Positions 1 to 11,800 are shown, counted from the stretch's first letter. The stretch: DNA of 64,000 nt from Bacillota bacterium (GCA_023475165.1 JAMCWA010000003.1:1-64000), one strand, 5' to 3'. Numbers and translations are program-made. Notes: generated by a model not told the origin, from the letters alone.

Positions 1-25
1 CTGGGCATTTTTGAGCGGTCCTTAG
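1..25. repeat. Right end of a dispersed MITE-like repeat, cut by the window edge
   Basis: The first 20 bases, ending in TTTTTGAGCGGTC, are the same as the right end of the complete copy at 532-713. The element presumably continues to the left of the window. It ends directly before the UTRA reading frame and supplies the stop codon at 12-14 that closes that frame upstream. Confidence 0.75.
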
Positions 26-500
26 TTTTGCCGCCGAGATGACGCGGCAGGGTTATTCGGTGGCCGGCCTCCTCCTGGAAGGGAAGCGAGAGGAAGTACC
101 GGTTGACTTCAAAGTCCCCTGGCGACTTCGTCGGGGCGAGAAGGTCTTTCACGTAAAAAAGCTTTGCCATGCCAACGGTATCCCTATGGCCATTGAAGAG
201 TCCCATCTGGTACTCCGGTTGGTGCCTGGTCTGGAAAGGCAAAACCTTCTCTGGCCACTATATGAAACCATATTTCACCGCCTGGGGGTGCCTTTCCTGA
301 GGGCGAGTCAAGTGGCCTGGCCCGATCTGCCGACCGCCGGGCAAGCTGAGCTTTTGGGTATAAAGGCTTTCACTCCGGTCCTGACCATGGAGAGGGTCGT
401 CTTTACTACTGGTGATGAACCCCTGGCTTTGGTCAGAATGACGTATCGCGGCGATCTCTACCGGCGAAGGGTGGAGATCAGGCCGATTGGCGGCCGCTAG
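15..500 (+). pseudogene. GntR/HutC-family regulator remnant, UTRA ligand-binding domain only
   Basis: This is the effector-sensing UTRA domain of a GntR/HutC-type transcription factor without its winged-helix DNA-binding half. The frame opens after a TGA at 12-14, and its first residues (VLSFAAEMTRQGY) match the normal entry into a UTRA domain (SF..EM..RG). The first ATG is at 39. The body shows the family pattern HANGIPMAIEESHL in the first third and a closing strand RRRVEIRP. Normal family members are about 240 residues; here about 155 remain. The upstream break coincides with the end of a repeat element (1-25), so the gene was probably split or truncated by it. If expressed it could bind a ligand but not DNA. 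A separate N-terminal half could exist left of the window. Confidence 0.7.
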
Positions 501-531
501 GAGATCCCCATGCCGCCTTTTGGCGGCGCCA

Positions 532-713
532 TAGGAGACCGCTGAAAAACACCCATCTGCGGTGTGGCGCAATCTGCAAGAAAGAACCTTTTTATTAAAG
601 GGGCGTTACTATTGCCGATTGTCGCTCCGGCGGCTCCTCGCTCAACGTACCACCTAGTACGCCTCGCCTCGGAGCCTTGTCGCTCCTAGCATCTGGGCAT
701 TTTTGAGCGGTCT
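532..713. repeat. Complete MITE-like repeat copy between the UTRA remnant and rqcH
   Basis: Left end GAGACCGCTGAAAAAC and right end TTTTTGAGCGGTCT form imperfect inverted repeats. The interior holds a short module with GTGGCGCAATC and a self-complementary module (GTCGCTCCGGCGGCTCC ... GGAGCCTTGTCGCTCC). The same interior modules occur in the copies at 44764-44994, 48721-49098 and, inverted, at 9481-9690. A GC hairpin without a T run (GCCGCC-TTTT-GGCGGC) lies at 512-527 just before the element. No reading frame is seen inside. Confidence 0.8.
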
Positions 714-739
714 GAGACCGACGCGACAGCCGGTGTTTC

Positions 740-2800
740 TTAGCGCTCTCCCGGTCCGGGGGCTGGTGTGACGTAAAGTGTCCTCTGCTGGGTATAAATC
801 ACCATCCCCGGCCGCGCCCCGGCCGGCTTTTTCACAAAGCGCCGCAGGGTATAATCTACGGCCACGTTGCTGGAGGAGCGGGCCTGACTGAAGTAGGCCG
901 CCACTTGCGCGGCCTCCCGGAGGGTGGTTTCGGGGACCCCCAAGACCGTGGTTTGGCGGGATGAGCCCGCGGTCCGCCCGGGAGTCGAAGGTCGCTGGAT
1001 GGCGGGGTCACCCAAAGCCGTGGTTGCAAGAGACGGCGTGGGGCCCTTTTGCACCCGGATGAGGACATGAGAGCCAGGGATGTCTTTGGTGTGCAGCCAA
1101 ATATCCTCGGCATCAGCCATCTTCAGGGTCAGAACATCGTTTTGCCGATTATTTCTACCAACCAGGATTTCGAACCCATCGCTGGAAATGAGGCGTCGGG
1201 GGGCACTGGAGGACACGGGCTCCTTCCGGCGCCTGTTTTTTGCCTCTTTACCTCTGGCGATGTAGCCCTGCTCCACCAACTCCTGCTGAATCTCATCCAG
1301 CTCCTGGTGGCCCTCGCTCTGTTCCAGGGCAGAGACTACCCCCTGCAGGTAAGCTGCCTCGGCCCGGCTTTCCTCCAATTGCTGCCCGGTCTTTTCCAAT
1401 GTCTTCTTGGCCTTGCTGTATTGCCGGAAATAGGACTGGACGTTCTCCGCGGGAGAGCGGGTGGGGTCTAAAGGTATGGTGATCTCCGGGCTTCCCAACT
1501 CGTAATAGTTGTTCAGACGAGCCTGCTGTTGTCCTTTCTCTATCCGGTAAAGATTGGCTTTGAGGAGTTCGCCAAAGAGACGATATTCTTCGCCCCGGGC
1601 GGCCTCCTGCAGGTCCTTTTCCTGCAGCTGGACCTTCCTTTCCACCTTTTTCAGGTGAGACAAAAGGAGGGACCGCAAGCCGGACCGCCGGTCCTCCAGG
1701 GTCATCCGCCTGGTTTTCTGGCTGTAATATACGTCCAGCAGCTCGTTAACCGCGGAATAGTAGATCTTGTCACCGGAATGAGAAAGGGGATCGACGGCAG
1801 CAAAGTCCAGCGGCTGGCCGACCGGATTCAGAAGCAGGGTGGGCTGGAACTCCCGGTTTTCCAAAACTGAGAAAAGCTGGACCAGGGCCCCATGCAGATA
1901 GTCTGCCGCCTCGGCCGGCAGATCGTCTGTTGTCAGATCGGAAGGATTTACGCTGCTCAGAGTTGGTTTGGAGGTCGCTGGGTTCCGGTGAGGAAGGGGC
2001 CCATGCCTTCCCGGCGCCACGACGCCGTTGGAGTCATGTTCTCCCTCAACCCTGGCCGCAACCGGCCAGGTGGCCAAAGCAGGAAGCGAGAGACCGGCAT
2101 CCCCGCCTGTGTCCTCCTCCGTGCTCCCCGCCACCTTTGTTAGGAGAAACTGCCTCATTCCCCGGAAGGTCACCTCTTTGGCCAGGAAGGGGCTCAAGCC
2201 CCGGAACCCCTCCCGCAGGGCCTCCCAGACCTTTTTGGGTCCGGCAGTCGTTAGAACCTGACGCACATCGGCCACGCGCGCCGTGGCCGGGTCGCGGCCG
2301 CCAAGAGAGGGTGGCGGCAGATAGGGGAGCCCGGGTAAGACCTGGCGGTGCCGGCTCAGGTTGGGGCCGATGCGTTTGATGCTGTCCAGGATCAGGCCCT
2401 TTTCGCTGAGCAGGATTATGTTGCTGTGTCTACCCATTATCTCCACCAGCAGGGTCCTGACGCTGGGATTACCCAGCTCATCCAGGCCGGAAAAGGTGAA
2501 CTGGACGATCCGTTCGCCGGGGGGGTTGGCGATCCCCAGGATTCTGGACCCCTCCAGGTACCGCCGCAAGAGCAGACAGAAAGGGGGCGGAGCCAGGGGA
2601 TTTTCGGTTTTCTCGCTGCTCAGATGCAGGCGGGCCAGGTGGGGATGGGCTGACAGATAAAGGTAGGTCTTCCCTCCTCCAAAGAGGGTGAAAAGGAGAT
2701 CGGTGGCCAGGGGCTGGTGGATACGCTCCACCCTGGCGCCGGTGATTCTTGCCTTTAATTCCTGGGTCACGGCGGCCACCGTGAATAGATCAAAGGGCAT
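740..2800 (-). CDS. rqcH: RqcH / Rqc2 homolog, ribosome-associated quality control NFACT protein
   Basis: RqcH binds the 50S subunit after ribosome splitting and drives C-terminal alanine tailing of stalled peptides. The 686-residue protein has the NFACT-N domain (start MPFDLFTVAAVTQEL, later VEIMGRHSNIILL), a helical/coiled-coil middle, and an NFACT-R domain (AEDIWLHTKDIPGSHVLIR). A longer frame reaches 2914, but a consensus promoter at 2886-2914 and a ribosome site (AGAGGT) just before 2800 fix the start at 2800. The DR pair that is essential in B. subtilis RqcH (Asp97-Arg98) reads ER here (PPGERIVQF). Two low-complexity insertions, at about residues 255-300 and 605-640, are not expected for the family. 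The last codons and stop (GGAGAGCGCTAA) resemble the end of the neighbouring repeat element. The family assignment is firm; full activity is not certain because of the Glu substitution. Confidence 0.93.
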   Translation of the reverse strand: MPFDLFTVAAVTQELKARITGARVERIHQPLATDLLFTLFGGGKTYLYLSAHPHLARLHLSSEKTENPLAPPPFCLLLRRYLEGSRILGIANPPGERIVQFTFSGLDELGNPSVRTLLVEIMGRHSNIILLSEKGLILDSIKRIGPNLSRHRQVLPGLPYLPPPSLGGRDPATARVADVRQVLTTAGPKKVWEALREGFRGLSPFLAKEVTFRGMRQFLLTKVAGSTEEDTGGDAGLSLPALATWPVAARVEGEHDSNGVVAPGRHGPLPHRNPATSKPTLSSVNPSDLTTDDLPAEAADYLHGALVQLFSVLENREFQPTLLLNPVGQPLDFAAVDPLSHSGDKIYYSAVNELLDVYYSQKTRRMTLEDRRSGLRSLLLSHLKKVERKVQLQEKDLQEAARGEEYRLFGELLKANLYRIEKGQQQARLNNYYELGSPEITIPLDPTRSPAENVQSYFRQYSKAKKTLEKTGQQLEESRAEAAYLQGVVSALEQSEGHQELDEIQQELVEQGYIARGKEAKNRRRKEPVSSSAPRRLISSDGFEILVGRNNRQNDVLTLKMADAEDIWLHTKDIPGSHVLIRVQKGPTPSLATTALGDPAIQRPSTPGRTAGSSRQTTVLGVPETTLREAAQVAAYFSQARSSSNVAVDYTLRRFVKKPAGARPGMVIYTQQRTLYVTPAPGPGER

Positions 2801-2885
2801 AGGAAACCTCTCTTGGTGGGCTAAATCGGGCCCACTCGGTTCTGTGGCAGGCGGTGTGACAGGGGCAGGTGCGATTATCATAATC

Positions 2886-2914
2886 ATAATAGGCGGTTTC
2901 AGTTTAGCTGTCAA
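2886..2914 (-). promoter_or_regulatory. SigmaA-type promoter of rqcH
   Basis: Read on the minus strand: TTGACA (2914-2909), a 17-bp spacer, TATTAT (2891-2886). Transcription would start near 2879 and give a leader of about 80 nt before the start codon at 2800. The -35 box is a perfect consensus. Confidence 0.8.
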
Positions 2915-3080
2915 CTTCTGCCGAAATCCCGCTGTCCCACTCGCCCGACGCGTTTGCCCAACCTAGACTGTCCTGACAGCCTTCCTGATTTGCGGCCAGG
3001 CCATCCCTCCTTTCGAATACCCCTCCTTAACCCGGCATAAGCATAGATGGGCGAGAAGGCCCGGCAAATTCCGTTTTGGG

Positions 3081-6017
<2,937 letters not shown>

Positions 6018-6104
6018 AGGCGGGAGGGAACTCGAGAGACGCAAGACGGGAACCCGGGGATCCCATCGGTCCTTCCCGACTGGCTGAGGGGGACTGGCCT
6101 GTTC

Positions 6105-6455
6105 CTATTGCCGCCTCCGAGCCCAAGATATCAGTACGGACCAGAAAAGCCCATCCAGTAAGCTTAAGGCCCAGACGGGAAAGACCACCGGCAATACCCC
6201 GAGGGAAGAAAACTGCCAGGGGAAGGGAAAGACGCCGGCGTAGAGTAACAAGGGGAACAGGAAGAGGAAGCCGCCTTTCAGGATCTGGCCATTCATGATC
6301 TGCGGGGCGCCGGGGAGGAAGAGTCCCAGAACTAGACCCAGCAGGGGATGGAAGGCGGGAAATCCGGACAGGCGCCGTTTCTTAAGGTAACCATCGGCCA
6401 GCCCCAGGAGTCCCAGGGCCGAAAGGAGGAAAAGGGTGTAGGCCAGATAGGACAT
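6105..6455 (-). CDS. Small hypothetical membrane protein
   Basis: A protein of 116 residues with about four hydrophobic segments (around residues 3-20, 38-52, 60-78 and 85-108) and basic loops (KKRR, a terminal RRR). The segment GLFLPGAPQIMNGQILKGG resembles the PG.GQ..NG...KG signature seen in several small membrane protein families of unknown role, but no function can be assigned. It lies 42 bp downstream of the next minus-strand gene (6498-7052) and is likely co-transcribed with it. No strong ribosome site is visible; a GAGG lies about 10 bases before the ATG. Confidence 0.6.
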   Translation of the reverse strand: MSYLAYTLFLLSALGLLGLADGYLKKRRLSGFPAFHPLLGLVLGLFLPGAPQIMNGQILKGGFLFLFPLLLYAGVFPFPWQFSSLGVLPVVFPVWALSLLDGLFWSVLISWARRRQ

Positions 6456-6497
6456 GGTCAGGGCCTCGCTTTCTGGACCATTACGGTGGCGGACCAG

Positions 6498-7052
6498 TTA
6501 CTTCTCCACCTTGAATCCAGTGATAATCAAGCGATAATCGGGGCGGAAATAGGTCAACAGTTTCTCCGGCACATCGTAGCGGACGTGGTAGATGAACCCG
6601 CGGTGCGGAAAGTAAAAATCCAGACGCTGTCGTCGCATGGCCAGTCCCAGGAAGCTTCCGGTATATTCCTTGATGGTGGTGTAACCTGACAGGCGACCAA
6701 AGCGTTCCGGAGCCCGAATCTGTAAATCGTACCCGGGGAGATGGGGCCGCCAGAAGGCCTCCTGTTGATCACTGTAGGCCTCCAGGGGGGTGCTGGCCGG
6801 GGCCGCCGTCTTCTCCGCGGAGAAGGTCACCAGGCCCCCCCGGGTTGTGGCCAGCAGCACCTGATCCGGCACCGAAGTGGGTATCAGTCGCCAACCCTCC
6901 AGCGAACGGGGAAGGGTGACGCTGAGGCCATGTTCGGGGAAGCGGTAGTCGGATAGACCTGGGGGTAGAAAGCTCTCCCAGCCTGCCCCCAGACCCAGGA
7001 CATAGACGAGGGCCAGGAGCCAGGGGATAAGACGAATAAGAGTACCCTTCAT
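6498..7052 (-). CDS. Hypothetical exported or membrane-anchored protein
   Basis: A protein of 184 residues. A lysine plus a hydrophobic stretch (KGTLIRLIPWLLALVYVLGL) forms an uncleaved anchor or signal sequence; there is no lipobox cysteine. The rest is a soluble alpha/beta domain with aromatic-rich strands near the C-terminus (RLDFYFPHRGFIYHVRYD, then YRLIITGFKVEK). This is reminiscent of the PsbP/DUF1795-type fold, but that is only an impression. The frame extends to a GTG at 7061, yet AGGTGAT sits at the right distance upstream of ATG 7052, so the shorter start is preferred. Probably in one transcript with the small membrane protein at 6105-6455. Confidence 0.6.
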   Translation of the reverse strand: MKGTLIRLIPWLLALVYVLGLGAGWESFLPPGLSDYRFPEHGLSVTLPRSLEGWRLIPTSVPDQVLLATTRGGLVTFSAEKTAAPASTPLEAYSDQQEAFWRPHLPGYDLQIRAPERFGRLSGYTTIKEYTGSFLGLAMRRQRLDFYFPHRGFIYHVRYDVPEKLLTYFRPDYRLIITGFKVEK

Positions 7053-7490
7053 GTTGATCACCTATTTTAGTATTCCAGGAGACCTCATCAGCCCTCTCCT
7101 ATGCCCTCTGAGGCCTTGGCCTCAGCCAAGTGCCGTGGCGCCTCACGGGCCTGGCGTGGTCCTTTTGAGGGCCTTTGGTTGCTCCAAGTCGGGGACCGGG
7201 GTCCTTCGCAACTATGTACAATTCTTTGGAGAGAGGGTTTTCTCCTGCCGGACCTGTCGCCACCGAAAAATATTTTGTTTCTGGAAATTTCGTGGCTAGG
7301 CAGGAGAATGTGTTTTTATAGCGAATACACAAGGGGAAACTGTATAACATGGCCTAGGAAGGGAGGGCTAAAGAGGAGGCCAGAGGAGAAATACGCTACA
7401 CTGCGCGGTTTTCTGGTACTCCGGGGCCGATTCTCCTTTTCCTGAGGTGACCCTGGAGGGCTAAGAAATCTTGAGAGGGGGAATGAAGAA
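7053..7490. other. Intergenic region with one perfect palindrome
   Basis: 438 bp between divergent genes. The clear structure is an 18-bp palindrome, CTGAGGCCTTGGCCTCAG, at 7108-7125, about 56 bp upstream of the minus-strand start codon. It has no T run, so it is more likely an operator or a chance hairpin than a terminator. I could not identify convincing promoters for either side. Confidence 0.4.
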
Positions 7491-9248
7491 ATGTTTAAGA
7501 CAAAGCGTACGGTAACTCTTTTGGTATTGACCCTATTTGTTCTGGGCATCGCTCTCTCGGGTTGCGGCGGTGGGGCTAAACCCCAGGCGGAAGGCAAGCC
7601 CGCCGAAGACAAGCCGGTGACCGGTGGTACTTATATCCGTTCCACCATCGGTGATGCGGTAACCCTGAACCCAATTCTGACCACCGATACCGCTTCCAGC
7701 GATGTCACTTCTCTGGTGTTCAGTGCCCTGATCAAGTTCGACGATAAACTAAACGTCCTTCCCGATCTGGCCACCAAGTGGACCACCTCGCCGGATGGCA
7801 AGGTTTGGACCTTCGAATTGCGTAAGGATGTGAAGTGGCAGGATGGGAAGCCCTTCACAGCCAAGGACGTTAAGTTCACTTTTGAAAGCATCCTCCATCC
7901 CGGTTACACCGGCGTCCGGGCCAGCAACTACCAGAAACTCTTGGGAGCAACTGAATACCAAAAGGCCCTGGCTGCCCTCCAGAAAGACAAGAAAGACGGC
8001 AAGATTAAGGACGACGAGTACAACAAAAAGAGCCTGGAGCTCTTTGAGCAGTGGAAATCCAAAGGGGCCATCAAGATCATCGATGACTACAAAGTCGAGT
8101 TCACTCTATCTGAGCCCTATGCCCCCTTCCTGACCCAATCCCTGGGTATGCGCATCATTCCTGAGCATCTCTTGAAGGATGTTCAGGGAGCGGCGATGAA
8201 GGATGCTCCTTTTAACCGCGCCCCCATCGGGACGGGACCCTATAAGTTCAAGGAATGGAAGAAGGGCGAGTTGATCGTCGTGGAGGCCAACTCCGACTAT
8301 TTTGGTGGTCGACCAAACATCGATCAGGTGGTCTTCAAGGTCATCCCGGACCAGAACACCACCATGGTCGCCCTGGAGACGGGCGAGGTGGATATGGCCA
8401 GCATCACCCCCGAAATGTTTGACCACTTCAAGAAAGATGTCAAGAGCGTTAAGCTTTATGAATACGGGACCTTCGGCTATACCTATATGGGTTATAACCT
8501 GAAGAACCCGCTCTTCCAGGATAAGGCAGTGCGCCAGGCTTTTGCCCACGCCGTGCCGCGTCAGGAGATTGTGGACAAGATTCTACTGGGCCACGGTCAA
8601 ATCGCCAACAGCCACGGTTCCCCCTATCGCTGGGATTTCAACCCCAATGTCAAGACTTATAAGTACGACAAAGAACTGGCCAAGAAGATGCTGGATGAGG
8701 CCGGTTGGAAGGTCGGCCCGGACGGCATCCGGACCAAGGATGGCAAGAAGTTCAGCTTCACCCTGAGTTTCAACCAGGGCAACAAGACCCGTGAACAGTC
8801 GGCCGTCATTATCCAGCAGGCCCTCAAGGACATCGGCATCGATGTCAAGACTGAATCGGTAGAGTGGAACACCTACCTGCAGCGCCTGGATGAAGGCAAG
8901 CTCGAGGCCTACATCCTCGGCTGGTCGTTGGGGTTTGACCCCGATTCCTGGGTAATCTGGAACACCAAAGGGGCCTTTAACGATATGGGTTACTCCAATC
9001 CCGAGGTCGACAGGTTGCTGGACGAGGGCCGGGTGACCATGGATCAGAACAAGCGGGCCGAGATCTACAAGAAGGTCCAGGAGCTCCTGGCGGAGGACCA
9101 GCCTTATATGTTCCTCTTCTTCGGCAACGCCATCGTTGGACTGAACACCAAGCTTCATGGGCCCATCAACGGGACCCCGGCGGGCATCCACTGGAACTTC
9201 GAGAAGTGGTGGATCCCCAAGGATCTTCAGGCTCAGAAAACCAAGTAA
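7491..9248 (+). CDS. Peptide-type ABC transporter substrate-binding lipoprotein (family 5)
   Basis: The extracellular solute receptor of an oligopeptide/dipeptide/nickel-type ABC importer, 585 residues. It begins with a lipoprotein signal peptide (MFKTKRT, hydrophobic core, lipobox LSGC at residues 22-25) followed by a Gly/Ala/Lys linker. The mature protein shows the SBP_bac_5 pattern: VWTFELRKDVKWQDGKPFTA, PIGTGPYKFKEWKKGE, and QAFAHAVPRQEIVDKIL. A GAGAGGGGG ribosome site precedes the ATG. An intrinsic terminator at 9319-9354 separates it from the permease genes, so the receptor is probably made in excess. The ligand cannot be told from sequence. Confidence 0.92.
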   Translation: MFKTKRTVTLLVLTLFVLGIALSGCGGGAKPQAEGKPAEDKPVTGGTYIRSTIGDAVTLNPILTTDTASSDVTSLVFSALIKFDDKLNVLPDLATKWTTSPDGKVWTFELRKDVKWQDGKPFTAKDVKFTFESILHPGYTGVRASNYQKLLGATEYQKALAALQKDKKDGKIKDDEYNKKSLELFEQWKSKGAIKIIDDYKVEFTLSEPYAPFLTQSLGMRIIPEHLLKDVQGAAMKDAPFNRAPIGTGPYKFKEWKKGELIVVEANSDYFGGRPNIDQVVFKVIPDQNTTMVALETGEVDMASITPEMFDHFKKDVKSVKLYEYGTFGYTYMGYNLKNPLFQDKAVRQAFAHAVPRQEIVDKILLGHGQIANSHGSPYRWDFNPNVKTYKYDKELAKKMLDEAGWKVGPDGIRTKDGKKFSFTLSFNQGNKTREQSAVIIQQALKDIGIDVKTESVEWNTYLQRLDEGKLEAYILGWSLGFDPDSWVIWNTKGAFNDMGYSNPEVDRLLDEGRVTMDQNKRAEIYKKVQELLAEDQPYMFLFFGNAIVGLNTKLHGPINGTPAGIHWNFEKWWIPKDLQAQKTK

Positions 9249-9317
9249 GGTCGTGAGATGGTTCTGACCCCGTCCGGCTTTGTGGCCTGGCTGACGGGAT
9301 CAGATGTCCGCCCGGGG

Positions 9318-9354
9318 GAAGGGATATGTGGCTTCGGCCGCACGTCCCTTCTTT
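9318..9354 (+). terminator. Intrinsic terminator after the substrate-binding protein gene
   Basis: Stem AAGGGA..TGTGGC with a TTCG tetraloop and GCCGCA..TCCCTT, followed by CTTTCC. It lies 70 bp after the stop codon. Strong stem, modest T tract. Confidence 0.65.
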
Positions 9355-9480
9355 CCGGGGGATGAAACAGTGGCCGGGCGGCGACGGGCGGGCGATTTCC
9401 GGCGGAGCGCTTTCACCGAGCCGCGATGCGGCCGGCGTGGCTGACAGAAAGCGAGGGCGGCAACGCCTGCGCGGCGCCTT

Positions 9481-9690
9481 AGGAGAGTGCTATCCTACAC
9501 CACCTGAACGCCCATACCTAATAAGAACTGCGTATTGAGTGGTTAATGCGCCTGAGATACCGTCAGGCCAAGACCTCAAATCAGCCCAGATGCTAGGGGC
9601 GACAAGGCTCCGAAGCGAGGCGTACTAGGTGGTACTTTGAGCGCGGAGCCGCCGGGGCGACAAGGAGATGGGGGTTCTTCAGCTGTCTCC
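9481..9690. repeat. MITE-like repeat copy, reversed relative to the copy at 532-713
   Basis: Left edge CTTAGGAGAGTGCT; right edge CTTCAGCTGTCTCCTGG. The interior has two modules in inverse order to the copy at 44764-44994: ACTGCGTATTGAGTGG through AGACCTC, then GCGACAAGGCTCCGAAGCG to GGAGCCGCCGGGGCGAC. The copy sits in the 557-bp gap between the receptor gene and the permease genes; the remaining bases to 9805 show no gene, although a further element-like end (GCGGTCTCCCAG) lies at 9780-9791. Confidence 0.7.
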
Positions 9691-9805
9691 TGGAAGTAGC
9701 TGGTGTGTTTCAGGCTAGAGCTAGAACTAATCTCATGAGGCCGTTTCAAGAAAAGCTGCCAATAGCTCGATTCGTGTTGCGGTCTCCCAGGGGGAGCGTC
9801 ACTAA

Positions 9806-10756
9806 GTGCGTAAATACGTCATCCGGCGGTTGCTGCAGGCCCTGCCGGTCCTTTTTGGTATCACCCTTATTTCTTTCACCATCATCCACCTGGCTCCCGG
9901 GGATCCGGCGGCCCTCTTGATCGATCCCGAAGCTTCCGCAGAGGATGTCCTGAGAATAAGGGCGGCCCTGGGATTGGATCAACCCATCTATGTCCAGTAT
10001 GTTAAGTGGCTTGGTCACGTGCTCCGGGGTGATCTCGGACGCTCTTTTCTAGATGGGCAGCCAGTTCTGCAAAAGATCATGGAGGTCATCCCCAACACCC
10101 TGCAACTGACCTTTATCGCCTTTCTCCTGAGCCTGACGGTTGGGATTGTCGTCGGAGTCATCAGTGCCACACGGCGCTATTCCCTGATTGATCACCTTTC
10201 GACAGTCTTTGCCTTCATCGGGATTTCGCTGCCCAACTTCTGGTTTGGACTCATGTTGATGTTGCTCTTTTCGGTAACCTTACGCTGGTTGCCTTCCCAC
10301 GGGATGCATACCTACGGGATCCAGCCGAACTTCTTTGACACTTCCCAGCACATGATCATGCCGGCCCTGGTTTTGGGTCTGGAAGGGATCGCCGGGATCT
10401 CCCGCTACATGCGGTCCAGCCTGCTGGAAGTCATCCGCCAGGACTATATCCGTACGGCCCGGGCCAAGGGGTTGGCCGAAAGGGTAGTCATTTATAAACA
10501 CGCCATCAAGAACGCCCTTCTGCCGGTCATTACCATCCTCGGGCTTTCCCTGCCCGGGCTGGTGAGTGGGGCCTTCATAGTGGAGTCTCTTTTTGCCTGG
10601 CCGGGCATGGGGCGTCTGGGGGTTCAATCCGTCTTTACCCGCGATTATCCTACCATCATGGGCATCAACTTGATGGCATCCACCTTAACGGTAATGTTTA
10701 ATTTACTGGCGGACCTGGCCTACGCCATGGCCGATCCCAGGATCAAGTATAACTAG
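9806..10756 (+). CDS. Peptide-type ABC transporter permease, DppB/AppB family
   Basis: An inner membrane channel subunit of 316 residues with about six transmembrane segments. It starts with the DppB-type opening RKYVIRRLLQALPVLFGIT and the HLAPGDPA periplasmic motif. The EAA loop that contacts the ATPase is at DYIRTARAKGLAERVV. GTG start; GGGGGAG lies about 10 bases upstream. It is followed after 10 bp by the DppC-type partner. The substrate-binding gene is upstream beyond a terminator and a repeat copy. No ATPase genes follow, so energising subunits must be encoded elsewhere. Confidence 0.93.
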   Translation: MRKYVIRRLLQALPVLFGITLISFTIIHLAPGDPAALLIDPEASAEDVLRIRAALGLDQPIYVQYVKWLGHVLRGDLGRSFLDGQPVLQKIMEVIPNTLQLTFIAFLLSLTVGIVVGVISATRRYSLIDHLSTVFAFIGISLPNFWFGLMLMLLFSVTLRWLPSHGMHTYGIQPNFFDTSQHMIMPALVLGLEGIAGISRYMRSSLLEVIRQDYIRTARAKGLAERVVIYKHAIKNALLPVITILGLSLPGLVSGAFIVESLFAWPGMGRLGVQSVFTRDYPTIMGINLMASTLTVMFNLLADLAYAMADPRIKYN

Positions 10757-10766
10757 GAGGCCGACC

Positions 10767-11693
10767 ATGCGCGGAAACCAGCTGAGCTCTCAAGCCCCCC
10801 TTTCTCCTCAAGAGGAACCGGTTTTTAGTTTTGCCCGGGTCTTCTGGCGGCGTTTCCGGCGAAACCGCCTGGCCGTCTTGGGGGCCAGTATCCTTATTAT
10901 CCTGTTTGCGATAGCCATTCTTGCCCCACAATTGGCTCCCTATGATCCCCTCAGGATTACCCTGGCCAAGCGTTTCTCTCCTCCTGGCTCACCGGGGGTG
11001 GACGGGAAGGTCTATGTTTTGGGTACCGACAGCTATGGTCGTGACCTTTTGAGCCGGATGATATACGGGGCACGCATTTCTTTAAGTGTAGGCTTTGTCT
11101 CCGTGGGCATTGCCGTTTCCCTGGGGATTATCCTGGGTTCCCTTTCGGGATACTACGGGGGGATAGTTGACACCGTTATCATGCGTCTGACGGATATGAT
11201 GCTCTCCATCCCCGTGCTCTTTCTCATCATCACCGTCCTGGCCTTTCTGGGCTCGGGGGGTTTTGACCGGATCTATCTCATCATGGGCATCATCGGCGTC
11301 ACCAGTTGGCCCGGGGTGGCCCGGCTGGTGCGGGCGGAATTCTTGTCTTTGCGCGAACGGGACTTTACCGAGGCGGCCAGGGCCTTGGGGGCCCCCGATC
11401 CCTTGATCATCTTTCGGCACATCCTACCCAACGCCATGGCGCCGATTATTGTCAGTTCCACCTTGCGGGTGGCCGGCTCCATCCTGACAGAGGCTTCCCT
11501 GAGCTTTCTTGGGATTGGGGTCCAACCCCCTACGCCCAGCTGGGGGAACATGCTCTATGAAAACCAGGCCTTCTTGCGCAACGCGGCGTGGGCGGCCACT
11601 TTCCCCGGGCTGGCCATCTTTGTCACCTTACTAAGTTTTTACCTGGTCGGGGACGGCTTACGCGATGCCCTTGACCCGCGCTTGAAGGAGTAG
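10767..11693 (+). CDS. Peptide-type ABC transporter permease, DppC/AppC family
   Basis: The second permease of the transporter, 308 residues. It carries the N-terminal OppC-like segment (FWRRFRRNRLAVLGASIL), the DPL/LGTDSYGRDLLSRMIYGAR motif typical of DppC, and the EAA loop DFTEAARALGAPDPLII. About six transmembrane helices. A strong AGGAGG ribosome site overlaps the spacer after dppB, so the two permeases are translated together. A hairpin terminator at 11773-11800 ends the unit. Confidence 0.93.
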   Translation: MRGNQLSSQAPLSPQEEPVFSFARVFWRRFRRNRLAVLGASILIILFAIAILAPQLAPYDPLRITLAKRFSPPGSPGVDGKVYVLGTDSYGRDLLSRMIYGARISLSVGFVSVGIAVSLGIILGSLSGYYGGIVDTVIMRLTDMMLSIPVLFLIITVLAFLGSGGFDRIYLIMGIIGVTSWPGVARLVRAEFLSLRERDFTEAARALGAPDPLIIFRHILPNAMAPIIVSSTLRVAGSILTEASLSFLGIGVQPPTPSWGNMLYENQAFLRNAAWAATFPGLAIFVTLLSFYLVGDGLRDALDPRLKE

Positions 11694-11772
11694 CTATCAG
11701 GCGCCCGGAGGGCGGGTTTGGAAGGGAAGTCATCCCGGTCACAGTGGTGAACAGCTTTGATCCATCTGGACG

Positions 11773-11800
11773 AGCCTCCGCGACGGGGGCTTTCCCTTTT
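11773..11800 (+). terminator. Intrinsic terminator after the permease genes
   Basis: Stem AGCCTCCG / CGGGGGCT with a CGA loop and then TTCCCTTTT. It lies 80 bp after the DppC-type gene. The rest of the 364-bp gap up to dapF (11801-12057) shows no gene or clear promoter. Confidence 0.65.

Noticed and set aside
2801-2914. Longer N-terminus for RqcH (start at 2914)
   Set aside because: The extra 38 residues are not in the family, and the region contains a consensus promoter; a ribosome site supports 2800.
9326-9538. Short plus-strand frame after the substrate-binding protein gene
   Set aside because: It begins inside the terminator hairpin and ends inside a repeat; no ribosome site and an arginine-rich composition typical of GC-rich noncoding DNA.
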